From: Trichopria drosophilae
Lineage: Eukaryota; Arthropoda; Insecta; Hymenoptera; Diapriidae
NCBI GenBank assembly: GCA_030407085.1
Contig: CM059584.1
Location: forward strand, 94,806,001 to 94,870,000
Reading direction: 5' to 3'
Length of the DNA stretch: 64,000 nucleotides
This document shows positions 21,154 to 32,329 of the stretch, in pieces. The translations under genes were made by a program, and so were the position numbers. Under the pieces are notes generated by a model. The model saw only the letters and a program-made list of their open reading frames with translations, was not told the origin of the DNA and made no database searches. The stretch's first letter is position 1; each line of letters opens with the position of its first letter.

Positions 21154-21824
21154 TGCAATCCTTCGCCTTCGGCTCGGTTTTGTTCATCGCCGTCTCGTCT
21201 CGGGCTCTCGCGGTGCCATGATACTGGCAGTCAGCAAACCGCCCGACGCCCGTTTGGCCTCTTGTATCGAAATATTAGGAAGTTTTACGCGAAGCTGTAC
21301 CACCAGGCGGCAGCACGTTAAGCCTACACGTCGCAACGTCTGTGATGATAAATAAGCTGAGCATTGACGGTCAAACCAGCTTCTATTAAACAAAACGAAA
21401 CTCTTACTTCATTTGGGGATTTCGTCGCCATCTACCGGACCCCGAGAGAACTCACGTGGTTTCATACATGTACATCGCTTGGATTTCGGCCATCACCGGC
21501 GCCGGTTCTGTTACATAACGCAAGAGGGCGACATAACTCGAAAATAAAGTAGCATATCATTTTATACATAAGTTGAGTCACACGTAACCAGTTCACCTAC
21601 ATTTTTCTCTACTTTCCTGAAGGGAAGTAAATGGATATCGCGACTTTCTAATCCCCATATTAAAATTTAGTATTCACGGTCTCTCAGTGTAAGACTGTTT
21701 TTGAAGTCCATTGTATTGGTAGTAATTCGGTCGGAGGTCACTTTGCTTTTAGAATAACAACTTTCCGTTTACGTGACTATTTTTTGTCTACCCTTCATTG
21801 CTTAAATCGAATTGCAAGTTAAAA
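21154..21824. other. Mixed sequence before the DD41D transposase
   Basis: From 21,154 to 21,560 there is unrecognised GC-balanced sequence. From 21,560 to 21,824 it is AT-rich and likely the 5' untranslated part of the mariner-like element. No left TIR matching the right end was found. Confidence 0.35.
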
Positions 21825-22889
21825 ATGAATCCTGCTACAGTTCCCGAAAAAATCGAAATGATTCTTATTTATGGTGAATGTAAGAGGAATATTGACGATG
21901 CTGTTGCGTTGTATGCTGAGCGTTTTCCAGATAATGCTTCCTCGCGTTCTTTTTTTTACAAAGTTGTGAATGCCTTTCACTCTGATGGCAGCGTACAAAT
22001 GAAAAAAAGGAAGCGAAGATTAACAGTTACAGGAGAAGCTTACGAAGTAGCTGTACTAGCAGCTATTCACCAAAATCCACATGTAAGCACACGACAATTA
22101 CATCGCGATTCCGGCATTTCCAGAGACAGTATTCAAAGAATATTGCATCGTCATAAGTTTCACCCATATCACATTTCACTGCACCAGGAACTAGATGGCG
22201 ATGATTTTCATAACCGCGTGGTGTTTTGTGAATGGGCATTTCAAAAAATGCAAACGAACCACAATTTCTTTGCTAATGTATTATTTTCAGATGAATCTAC
22301 ATTCACGAACCATGGTGGCGTCAATAGGCATAATATGCTTTATTGGAGCGTGGAAAATCCCCATTGGTTACGACAAGTTAATCATCAACGTCCTTGGTCG
22401 GTGAACGTTTGGTGTGGAATCATAGGAAATAAACTCATTGGTCCTTATTTCATTGAAGGTAATTTGAATGGAACAAAATATCGAGATTTCCTAGAACAAG
22501 AAGTACCATTACTACTTGAGGATGTTGCTATGGACGTCCGACGGACAATGTGGTTTCAGCATGATGGTTGCCCAGCACATTTTTCAAGAGTAGCAAGGGA
22601 AATACTAGACCGTGATTACAATGGTAGGTGGATTGGTAGAGGTGGCCCCATTAATTGGCCTGCGAGGTCACCTGATCTAACATCTCTGGATTTCTTCCTA
22701 TGGGGTTATCTAAAAGGTAAGGTTTATGAACAAGTACCAACGACTCGTGAAAACATGGTGGAACGCATAAGAACTGCTTGCGCAGAAATTTCTGCAGATA
22801 TGATTCTATCATGTATAAAGTTATTTGAAGAAAGAATAAATAAATGCATTGAAGTGGAAAGTCAACATTTCGAACACTTACTCAAGTAA
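21825..22889 (+). CDS. DD41D mariner-like (IS630/Tc1) transposase, intact ORF
   Basis: The ATG at 21,825 (context aaaaATGaat) gives 354 codons with no interruption. The N-terminal third is a helix-turn-helix DNA-binding region (RQLHRDSGISRDSIQRIL) preceded by a segment like DUF4817. The catalytic domain shows LFSDESTF (D156), WFQHDGCPAH (D247) and WPARSPDLTSLDFFLWG (D289). Exactly 41 residues separate the last two D, giving DD41D, the spacing of the rosa/visitor-type family. The enzyme would excise and integrate the element at TA. The ORF looks functional, but the left TIR is not visible. A frame upstream of the ATG adds nine non-conserved codons. Confidence 0.8.
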   Translation: MNPATVPEKIEMILIYGECKRNIDDAVALYAERFPDNASSRSFFYKVVNAFHSDGSVQMKKRKRRLTVTGEAYEVAVLAAIHQNPHVSTRQLHRDSGISRDSIQRILHRHKFHPYHISLHQELDGDDFHNRVVFCEWAFQKMQTNHNFFANVLFSDESTFTNHGGVNRHNMLYWSVENPHWLRQVNHQRPWSVNVWCGIIGNKLIGPYFIEGNLNGTKYRDFLEQEVPLLLEDVAMDVRRTMWFQHDGCPAHFSRVAREILDRDYNGRWIGRGGPINWPARSPDLTSLDFFLWGYLKGKVYEQVPTTRENMVERIRTACAEISADMILSCIKLFEERINKCIEVESQHFEHLLK

Positions 22890-23285
22890 GTGAACAGTGA
22901 GACAGTGAGAGGCAAGAGGACTCACGTAAAACAAGCACCCCAAAGGGAACAGAAAAATACTACGTCCACGTCGTTGTTCCTGGGTAACGCTAAATGTATT
23001 TTTTCCCGGCTTTGTTAGAATGACCGTATTCCATATCCGCTACGCGGGCGAAAATTCGTGTACTTTTTTCCGGAGAATCCAAATCTGCAATAAAAAATGG
23101 GGGTTCCTATTTAAGTTTTATTGTTTTTGCCCCCACTCCACCTCCAGGGGAGGGGGGAGGGGGTAAATTTAATTATCACTGGATGCCCCCCTTCGTGTCG
23201 AACAACTTTTATCCGACAACTTTTTTGATTCTGTGCATAGTTCTCGAGATATTTCGATGTCTTCAGAGAAATCGGCCACCCTGTA
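22890..23285 (+). mobile_element. 3' part and right TIR of the DD41D element
   Basis: After the stop, GC-mixed sequence runs to GATTTCTCTGAAGACAT (inverse strand) and ends ...GGCCACCCTG|TA at 23,283-23,285. CAGGGTGGCC at the inverse end with a TA flank is a typical terminus for this group. A G-rich block (gGGAGGGGGGAGG) sits at about 23,145-23,162. Confidence 0.5.
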
Positions 23286-23384
23286 TATAAATAAGATTCA
23301 ATCGGAATGTATAGGATGTACAGAATAAATAAGACTTAATAAGTAGCAGTATAATGACTTATCGACATTTCATCGTATCCCATT

Positions 23385-23590
23385 TGATCGTAACCCATTT
23401 CATAGTCTTCCACTTGATCGTCTGGACACCTCATCGTCTTGGACACTTCATCGTCTGGGACGCTTCATCGTCTAGACACTTCATCGTCTGGACACTTGAT
23501 CGTCTGGACACTTCATCGTCTGGACATTTCATCGTCTGCACACTTCGTCGTCTGGACATTTCATCGTCTGGACTCTTCATCGTTCACCTA
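23385..23590. repeat. 16-bp minisatellite (CATCGTCTGGACACTT)n
   Basis: About a dozen units of 16 bp with point changes, for example tcatcgtctggacact, tgatcgtctggacact and tcgtcgtctggacatt. Flanking TTTCATCGTATCCC-type units at 23,360-23,400 look like more diverged copies. Confidence 0.85.
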
Positions 23591-23639
23591 ATTTCCTCTT
23601 CCCAGACATCTATCCAGAACATTCTCAAGTTTTTTCGTT

Positions 23640-24450
23640 ATTCCTTGATCTTCCTTGATCTTTCTCGATCGTCACCAGTCTTTCTCGATCTTTCTCTATA
23701 CCTCTTTCGCTCTTCATCATCCACCTTCTTACTTGATCTTTATTGATCTTTATGGATCTCCATCGATCATCCTCGATCTTCCACGAACTTTCTCAATGAT
23801 TCTCGATCATTCTTGATCATTCTCGATCATTCTCGATCATTCTCGATCTTTCTCAATCTTCCTCGATTTTTCTCGATGATTCTCGATGATTCTCGATCTT
23901 TCTCGATCTTCCTCGGTCTTTATTGATTTGTCACGAACTCTCTTGATCTCTCGCCATTTTTCTCGATCATCCTTGATCTTTCTCGATCTTCCTTGATTTT
24001 TTTCGAACTCTCTTGAACTCACTCCATTTCTCTCGATCATTCTCCATCTCCCTCGAGCTTTCGCTTTCTCCCTCGATCTCTCTCTTTCTTTCTTGATCAT
24101 TCTCAATCACGTTCGATTTTCCTCGATCTTCCTCGATCTTCCTCGATCTTTCTCGATCATCATCTGTCTTTCTTGATCTGTCCGATCTCTCTCGAACTTC
24201 CTTGATCTTTCTCGATCTTTTTCGATCTTTCTCCATCTTTCTCGATCTTTCTTGATCTTTCTTCACTTTTCTCGATTATTCTTGATCTTTCTCGATCTTC
24301 CTTGATTTTTTTCGATCTCTCTCGATTTCTTTACATTTTTCTCGATCTTTCTCGATCTCCCTCGATCTTTCTCCATCTTTCTCAATAATTATTGATCTTT
24401 TTTAATATTCCTCGTTCCTTCTCGATTTTTCCCAACTTTCTCGATTTTCC
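23640..24450. repeat. Long minisatellite of (TCTCGATCTT)n type
   Basis: About 800 bp of 10-12-bp units with the consensus TTTCTCGATCTT, much varied. On the minus strand it stays open in long frames rich in Glu, Arg, Ser, Lys and Asp (about 23,837-24,266). Those are low-complexity by-products of the repeat, not genes. Confidence 0.85.
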
Positions 24451-24469
24451 TTGATCTTCATCGGAATTC

Positions 24470-24550
24470 TGACGGGAAAATTATTTCAGGGGGAATTCTG
24501 ACGAGAGAATTATTTCCGGGGAATTCTGGCGGGAAAATTATTTTCGGGAA
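24470..24550. repeat. Three tandem units GGGAATTCTGACGGGAAAAT
   Basis: The unit GGAATTCTgacGgGAaAATTATTTc occurs three times in direct orientation with small changes, adjoining the TCTCGATCTT minisatellite. The following 280 bp (24,551-24,831) hold no recognised feature. Confidence 0.7.
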
Positions 24551-24844
24551 ATAAAATCCGGTACCGTTTATCACAATACAAGAAATCTTTGGAGGTACAG
24601 TATTCAATCGGAAGTGATAGAATGGAAAACAATGAATTTTCAAAACATGGCGGCGGACGCCGAAGTCTTTGTCAACTGGAGTAACCGCTTTCCCTCAAAT
24701 TGGGGGACGGCAGTCCCCCAGACACCCCGTTAAAACTATCCTAACCAAACACATAATCCTTTCTTCCGTCCGTCTCTCTCCCACTCAGGCATGATATAGG
24801 AAACCGTACGTGGATATAGACCCTCCGATTTAATTACCTACTTT

Positions 24845-25306
24845 TTAGCGGCGTGATAGTCGTGCGGGCTAAGGCGTCAGTCTTAGTCCGCCCGAACTGA
24901 GCGTCGCGAAGGGCCCGAGTTCGAATCCCCGTCCTGCAATTTTCTCTGCTTATGTCCAGTGTGGAATAACCGGGGAACTTTGCTGGGCGAAGGTACGAAT
25001 TTGGGACCGCTGCCGACCCCCGTCGGCAGTTATCGGTACCATCAGCGTCTTATCCGCGGTCGGTACGTCGTGGGTCTTATCTCGGATAAAGAGGGGATAA
25101 GCCCCGCGTCGTACTCGCTAAGGCACAGACCGCCGATTCTGCTGGTGGTACCGATATTGGGGAGGGGGGACTGGCTCTGGGTGGGTGCTGTGTGTGCCTA
25201 TAGTTCTGTCTTGTACTGTCTGTCTCTGTCCTGTACCTCTCCACCCGCAAATAGACAAATCGTCATTAACGCGGGGGAAATAACCTGTCCTTTGTCCTTT
25301 TTTAAA
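24845..25306 (+). mobile_element. SINE-A copy 3 (tRNA-derived SINE)
   Basis: Nearly colinear with copy 1 at 3,131-3,615 and close to it in sequence, with small deletions in the tail. It has a box A-like GCGGGCTAAGGCG, box B GAGTTCGAATCC (about 24,918-24,929), and the same body and tail. Perfect 13-bp direct repeats aattacctacttt flank it (24,832-24,844 and 25,307-25,319), defining both ends exactly. Confidence 0.9.
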
Positions 25307-25319
25307 AATTACCTACTTT

Positions 25320-26475
25320 CAAACGTTTTGCATCTTCAATCTTATCGAAGAGTTACGAGTACATCAGTTTGTCAAACACACCAAATTTTATTTACACGGT
25401 TTTCAAAATTGTCTTTGATGGCAGTGGATATTTCGAATATCCCCCGATTATAAGTGTATTAAATGCCGAGTTGAAGGCTTGCGTCCCATGGATTATCCGA
25501 CACCATATATAGAGGGTGTCCAAGAAGTGGGTTACGGTATTTCAGGAGAGGATTCTCCATGGTATTTCAAACACAAAAAAATTGTTTGCCATAGTTGCCA
25601 TTAGTAACCTATTTTATTTTTCCGTCTTTTTACAATGGTACTCTTGAGTTATCGATAGAGTATACACCCTGTTAAGGCGCTCCTTAACGCTGATAAGGTA
25701 GGAATTTTCACTAAAAACCATAAATTAAAGATGACTGAATCAATTTTTCGAAATTCGGGCATTGTATACGTAATTCTAATTACTATATACGGTCTCATAA
25801 AAACTACAATAGACATTAATTGAATACACCGAGAATTTTCGGAAATAAATTATTTTTCTTTATTTTCAAAAAGACTTACTCAATTGACAATCAATTTATT
25901 TGGTATTTTTTAGGAGTTCGTTTGTACTAATGAACTAGAAATGTTCTTACAGTGTCTGAATCTTAAATAATTGATTCACTTAGTTATAATTTACGGTTTT
26001 TAGCATAACTTCCTACTCTATCGGCATACCACTTTAGAACACCCTGAATTCCGTTGCGTGCGACCCTATCGAGGAAATAGAGGAATTTGGTTATTAATCA
26101 AATGGAATAACGGATTTACTTTTTGAACACGTTCACAAAAACACATTTTTCCAGAATGCAAATATTCACAAAATAGTTTTAATTTTTTTAGAGGTTCTTA
26201 AATTCTTAATAGCATAATGCATGTTTCTTATGAAGGTATTATTGTGTCATTATGCAGTGGTTAAAAAAATTCTAAGTGTTATTTCGCAGAAAAATATGGA
26301 TAAACGAAGATATTTGAAAAATCCTTATATGATTAGTCCTAAATGATCCAATTCCTTTTTCCGCCGCTAGGATCGCATGCTGCCGAATGAATAGATCGAA
26401 TAGAACTGCATGCTATCTAATGTACACCCAAGCGCGTTAATTCGCGTTGTCACTAGGTCGGTCAAAACTTTAAAC
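25320..26475. repeat. AT-rich region with imperfect inverted repeat
   Basis: About 25,695-25,729 (AGGTAGGAATTTTCAC, TAAAAACCATAAATTA) is matched in inverse at about 25,986-26,021 (TAATTTACGGTTTTTA, ACTTCCTAC). ACACCCTG occurs near both sides, so a decayed TIR element of about 380 bp is likely. The rest holds no recognised gene. Confidence 0.4.
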
Positions 26476-26586
26476 TGCACAGAAATCTAGTTGAATTTGT
26501 ATGATTCATGACCGAATGAAGGTTTTGATTCGATGACAGTTTTTATTCGATCATGAACCATACAAATTCAGCTAGATTTCTGTGCA
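26476..26586. repeat. 111-bp hairpin
   Basis: TGCACAGAAATCTAG(t/c)TGAATTTGTATG plus ATTCATGACCGAAT is followed, after a short loop, by its inverse ending CTAGATTTCTGTGCA. Arms are about 46 bp with few mismatches. It could be a tiny MITE or the core of a fold-back element. No gene is present. Confidence 0.7.
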
Positions 26587-26854
26587 CGAGTATGCAGAGT
26601 AGCTTTGAGAGGGGGAAGTGGATGTGTTTGAAAAAAATACTGATCCTAGTCAAGAAGAATCTCATCAAGTTTTCGCAAAACTTAATGAATGGCTTACGAG
26701 TTCCTGGTCACATGAACTTAGTTCCTAATAGAAATTTCTTTAAATAATAGTTATCAGCAGATTCTTTTACAATATAAAAGATATGTGATATAAAACTAAT
26801 GTGATTTAATTAGAAAAGTTATTATAGCAGTAGCATTAATAGAACGAAATAATA

Positions 26855-26960
26855 ATGGCTGGGAGGGGGGGGGGGGTGGAACAGTAGAAGCTGACGTAAG
26901 TTGGGGGGGGGGGGTTTAGAATTCTGAGACGTGCTGACATGGGGGGAGGAGGGGTAAAAT
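26855..26960 (+). repeat. G-run cluster
   Basis: Three long G tracts (12-14 G, then shorter ones) occur within about 100 bp, separated by AGAATTCTGAGACGTGCTGACAT-like spacers. The sequence has potential for G-quadruplex formation. TGACGTAA occurs beside two of the tracts, hinting at a short tandem duplication. Confidence 0.6.
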
Positions 26961-27266
26961 TTGATGAAGAATTTACTGACGTAATACTTGAATGGCCCCT
27001 ATCAGGATTTTGTAGGTGAGATTCGAATGGGATTTAAAATGGTAAAAACTTCTCTTCCGGGAGCAATTGGTTTCAATCCGAAATTTACATCTTGTATGTA
27101 TAGTTGTTTTGTTACGGTCGTGCTTCAAGGGGTCATTTTCTAGTATGGTTATGTTATATTATTAATGCTCCAACAGGTATCTGGGCATTTGGTTTAATCA
27201 CCTATATATATTTTGTTCTTGTAACGACGTTGTAAATCAGTTGGTAACAAACAAATAATATTTTCA

Positions 27267-27452
27267 TCACACTGGGACGAAAGCAGCAACTTTCCTCCCT
27301 GTCATGAAGAAAAATCGTATACTTCCCTCGGGAAGTAAAGAAGAATGCCTCAGACTACATGTTTTTCACCCTCGGCTTCACCTCGGGTAAAAATTACGCG
27401 CAGTCTGAGACATTCTTTATTTTACCTCCCTCGTTGAGTAATATACTATTCC
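27267..27452 (+). repeat. Dispersed repeat 'CACACTGGGACGAAAGC', copy 1
   Basis: Starts CATCACACTGGGACGAAAGC and ends TTGAGTAATATACTATT. Two related copies lie at 32,478-32,567 and 32,570-32,788 inside a TIR element, in the same orientation. There is no coding potential. Confidence 0.75.
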
Positions 27453-29179
27453 GTCGCCGTTAGAAGTCTGGTTTTTAGGAACCCTGTATTTTTAGGAACC
27501 CTAATAAACCCAAAAGTTCCCTCACCCTGCACATGTTCCTAAGTAGTTGTGTTTTGCTGTACGCACACATTTTTGTTATTGTTTATATTCAAATCTGTTT
27601 TAAAGTCGCTTAAGAAGATATTTTAATAAACTGTAATAATTATTCAATAACAAAACTAAACATTTCATTAGTAAATGTAACAATATATTTATAATATAAT
27701 TTATATTACTAACAGAATATAATCACGATTAATACTAAGTTTCCCTACGCCAGCTAATCATTTCATTCATTCGTATAATTATGCGGTCTATTCTATTTAA
27801 TGAATACTTAGTTCGATAATTTGTATTTAGTTAAAATAACTAAATATTTCTTTGCTAACAGGCAAGAATACCATTCGTTGACATTGTCAAGTGTTTCGTT
27901 GACAGAGGTAACACTTTATGCTACCAACAAAATTTCCTTCCACCAATTACATACCAAACTTTCATCAGTACGATAAACTGCAACGAATACCAAATACGTA
28001 ATACTCTGAACTAAATAAGTCGATAATTATTGTGATAAAATAAAGATTTGAAACCAGCCATTTATTATATACCCTTAACCATACATAATATTATGGGACT
28101 TATTATTTAATATTCACTAAACCGCTAGTAGACTGAATAATTCCAATTTTGTCAGCTCAACTTCATTATTGTTGCGCTAACAATATTTATTTACCTCCAC
28201 AAAATCTGAAGTCAACTAAATGCATTCAGCTGTCCCAATTAATTTTTTTGTCCAGTGCATTGTCATATGTTTAATCGATTTGCATGGGAATGTTTAAGCA
28301 GCGTAATACATTGGTTTAAGGTATAATAAATGCAAATAAAAAGCCAGCTGACAGGTATTGTGTTTGATTACATCTCGAGTTCCTATAATTCAAGGAATTC
28401 GTCGAATGCATTATTTATTACGAGTATATTTCATAATCTTATCTATTTACATATAAGGCTTGACAAATATAAATAACTTTAAAATTAACCTAAACGTCCA
28501 AACACTCGGTAAATCACTCGTACCATTCGACACGACTGACACAAACACTATCAGGTACACTATGAATATCCACTAGGTATCATATCACTATTATTAGCAT
28601 ATCGAATATCACCTTTTTGTGCACAGAGAGAAGAAAAGGGTTAAATCAGTCACGAAAAAGGTGAAAACGGCTTTAACATATAGTAATAGTTAAATTAACA
28701 ATATACTGTATTTTTTAAATTCAGATTTGTAAACCGTATCATATAATATTTTATTTTTACTATGAAAAAAGATTTTTTTATATTGTTTACTTTAAAAAAT
28801 AGTTAATTTAAGTACTTTTTATAATTGCATATGTTACTTTTATGAAATGATTAAGGAGGTTGGTATGGTATGTAGTGAGTGTGTTTTGTTCGTTCGATTT
28901 TGATTAGTTCACTATCGTAAGATGTCAAATACTGTTTACTGAAGGATCGAAAAGTGAACATTTGACAACGGTTTCAATTCATTTCTCTTGCCTAGCGTAT
29001 TCAATCGATTTAATTCTCTCCCTTAAACGTTTATTGTAATATATAAGAATCTGTTAATTCTGTGAAAATATCGCACATTTTGCATAAGGCACTATGTTAA
29101 TAGGTACAATATCTTTTTCATGATTTATTGGTAATGACGGATCCGAATGAGTCAACCTTTTCACGAAATTCATTTTACA
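27453..29179. other. AT-rich, apparently non-repetitive region
   Basis: I see no TE signature, tandem repeat or convincing ORF over 1.7 kb. Together with 30.1-32.3 kb this is the least repeat-like part of the window and the best place to look for host single-copy or regulatory sequence. Confidence 0.4.
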
Positions 29180-29193
29180 GACACACACACACA

Positions 29194-29292
<99 letters not shown>

Positions 29293-29296
29293 ACAG
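29180..29296. repeat. (AC)n microsatellite
   Basis: More than 100 bp of AC/CA repeat with rare substitutions (ACTC, ACGC). Open frames encoding Thr/His runs across it are artefacts. Confidence 0.95.
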
Positions 29297-29303
29297 CTTT
29301 ATA

Positions 29304-30036
29304 CAGGGTCATCGAAAAGTATCGGACCCCCCCAATATCTTCAGTTAGAATGCACTTAGGAGAAAATGTCCAATAGCAAAGTTGTATGGTTTCAAGCGGG
29401 GAGTAAGATGATGACCTTGACCATGTCCTTCAAGGTCAATCTTATTTTTTTAAATAGAACCCCCTACATTTTATTGCATATTCTTATAGCTTATCTCGAG
29501 TGCTTTCCAAAACACTATAATAACATATTTTTTTATTAAGTACTTTTTGAGTTATAAAGGTTTGAAGTTAATGGACATTTTTCCAAAATGCATTCTTACT
29601 GAAAATATTAGGGCGATCCGATTAATGTATTTTCTTTAAACCAATTAATTGGTCTCATTATTCCGCGCACAAAAGTATTAAGGTTATGATTACTGAAAAC
29701 TAAATAATATTTTACAAGATATTCTACATTTTGTGTCAAAAAATTGTTAACTTCAAACCTTTATAACTCAAAAAGTACTTAATAAAAAATATTTTATTAT
29801 AGTGTTTTGGAAAGCTCTCGAGATAAGCTATAAGAATATGCAATAAAATGTAGGGGGTACTATTTAAAAAAATAAGATTGACCTTGAAATGACCTTGAAG
29901 GACATGGTCAAGGTCAAAGTCGAGGTCATCATCTTACTCCCCTCTGGAAACCATACAACTTTGCTATTGGACATTTTCTCCTAAGTGCATTCTAACTGAA
30001 GATATTAGGGGGGTCCGATACTTTTCGATGACCCTG
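29304..30036. mobile_element. 733-bp fold-back MITE with TA duplication
   Basis: The ends are TA|CAGGGTCATCGAAAAG and its exact inverse CTTTTCGATGACCCTG|TA. The inverted arms extend far inward (roughly 280-300 bp each), through GAGAAAATGTCCAATAGC and GCAATAAAATG(T)AGGGGG to ACTTTTTGAGTTATAAAG, leaving only about 150 bp of unique centre. TA flanks and the CAGGG terminus point to Tc1/mariner. There is no transposase. Confidence 0.85.
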
Positions 30037-31509
30037 TATATTAAATTGACGTCAAGTACATTTTTTTGCGAAATCCAGTTAATTCTTCGCTATACCAAAC
30101 TTCAACCAAATTAACTTTTTTTCTTTCTGGATATGTCGATCGCACATTCAAAGCATTCAGGGAATGATCAGAACATACACGGAATATCCAAAATATATTT
30201 GTGATATCCCAGGTATATCAGCCACAGATACATTCGAAATGTCAAGAAATATTCCAAGTATATTTGTAAGAGAATTTCTTGGTGATATTCGTAATTAGTG
30301 CGTCGGAATACATAAATGTATGATATTTAATTAATCTACAACTATCACGTGGATAATAGGACATAGTCAAATAATTAAAATATCACTTAGCCGCAGGTTC
30401 GGCATTTTAATTCAATAAATGAAGTGTATTGAAACTATATGAATTATTCACACAATAATCCGGAAAGATAAATTAATTAATTGAAAGGTCGGTTGCAGAA
30501 CGGAAAATTAGAACATTCGCGAAATAAAAGTTAAAAGGCAACATTTGAACTGTCAGTGGTGATAGCGTGTTTAATTTCAAAACATTTATTTTGACAACGC
30601 TTACGGAATCATTATAAAACTCGCTCAAATTGGCAATAATTTCATGATCTAAACTGTTTTTATAACTAACAGAAATGTTTCTACCAAGTCTCAATATTAT
30701 TTGTTTTAAAGCACTATTTGTGAACTATTATTTCGGCATATAAGAACATGTAATTCCTAACTTCATTAAGTGAATTATGATTTGACGAACGCTTTGAGCA
30801 ACAGTGAAACCTGCTTCAACCTGTTGCTTGGTTAGAGAGTAGTCGACGAGGAAAGGGTGACGTTTCTGCAGAACTGGAAACAAAGAAGTGGTAGATTAGT
30901 AGGCGAGTCGTGAAAGAAGAGGGTAGCGATGATGCTGTGAGTTGGCAATTAAACCATCAACGCTTAATGAATGAACTCATTGGGACCCGCAGCAACCCGA
31001 CGATCCCCATTAGCTAACTAACCCCGAGTTATTTGCATGTCTGCTTGAGTTGGGGGAACACTGAGATTCGTCGACGCAATTACGCAAGACTCAATGAGCA
31101 AGTGTTTAAAGTCTTAAAGAAGACCCATTCTTAAATACAATTAATTAAAAATGGTTAATTCGTACGGAAACTTTAATTTATAATATAAGCATATCACTTT
31201 ACAATATAAGCAGTATCGCCCGAAATGTTGCGAATTGTAGTATCATTATTTGAACACTATAGACTTTTTAAAAGCGGTTTATAATGAAATAGTGAAGTAA
31301 TTATATTATATAGAACACATTATTTTAAATCCACAAACACTAGTAAAATTCATATAACTATTATAACCAATTAATGATTTATTGCTTTATTTTCGTGAAA
31401 ATAAAATACAATCTTTTTAGCTCTACAGTTTATGATTTTCAAGTGCGTTAAAAAATGTTTTCCTCTAACTACCAGAATGGATCTTCCTTCACGTAATGGC
31501 CCCAATATG
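30037..31509. other. No recognised gene
   Basis: AT-rich except for about 30,820-31,090, which has normal GC and no repeat signature. No ORF resembles a known family. Confidence 0.4.
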
Positions 31510-32156
31510 AGAATTCAATAGTGATATTACTACTACTCGAAACGACCGGCAAACGCGATGTAAAGAAAATGTGTCAATTTCTAATAATTGAAGGTGCTGA
31601 TTCGAGAGACAAAGAAATCACAAAAGAACCGAATATAAAAATAATTCCACGCCTTACAGAGTTCCAGGTAATATCGAGATTATATATAAATTATACATCT
31701 TCTCTTATCTGCAATTTATATACAGTAATAGAGATGTACGTTCTACAAATAGTTTATTAATAAAATTATATTTTTATATAAATATATATGTGATTATTGT
31801 ATAGTTAACATTAAACGACTGTTTTTCATATTCAAAATATTATGAAAGAATTTTGGCATGAATTTTTTATCTCATGTTTGTAAACTTGAATACGACATTA
31901 AAAAAGATGCAAGATTAACAAATACGATAATAATCAAGATCATTGAAAACAATTTTTTAAAATCTGCATTGAAATTTCTGCCACATTACGCATCAAAAGA
32001 TTCAAGGGACGCTGTAGTATTGAAACCCAACTCTGATACACAATGAACACCGGTCACAACTCCTTGATCTCAGAAAAATGTTACAACTTCCAAGATCTTT
32101 CGAATCAATCTGAAGAACTGATTACTTCGTCGAAACCTGCAGAATGGAAAAAATGA
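31510..32156 (+). other. Possible exons of an unrecognised host gene
   Basis: The plus-strand frame 31,521-31,667 (about 50 codons, ...DSRDKEITKEPNIKIIPRLT) ends at TTCCAG|GTAATA, a plausible 5' splice site. Further frames at 31,858-32,046 (LEYDIKKDARLTNTIIIKII..., then LPHYASKDSRDA) and 32,042-32,156 (ATG-started, ending PAEWKK) have protein-like composition and few stops. I do not recognise the product. No repeats overlap. This is the only stretch with features suggesting a non-TE gene, but it could be chance or pseudogenic. Confidence 0.2.
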
Positions 32157-32329
32157 ACAAACCTCAACAACTAGTATTTAGGGGACCACATATAATTTAA
32201 ATATTATACTTTTTATCATATATACTTTACTTTTTCACTTAAGAAATCCCTATCAATGGTTTAAAAGCACGCAGAAAGAAAAAATTAGATCATCGAAAGT
32301 AGATCTCAGTTTGGCACAAAATATACAAT

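Noticed and set aside
23385..23590. CRISPR-like array
   Set aside because: Units are contiguous 16-bp tandem repeats without unique spacers, in a eukaryotic sequence.
23837..24266. Glu/Arg/Ser-rich protein on the minus strand
   Set aside because: It is only the minus-strand reading of the TCTCGATCTT minisatellite.
29128..29376. His/Thr-repeat protein
   Set aside because: It is the translation of the (AC)n microsatellite.
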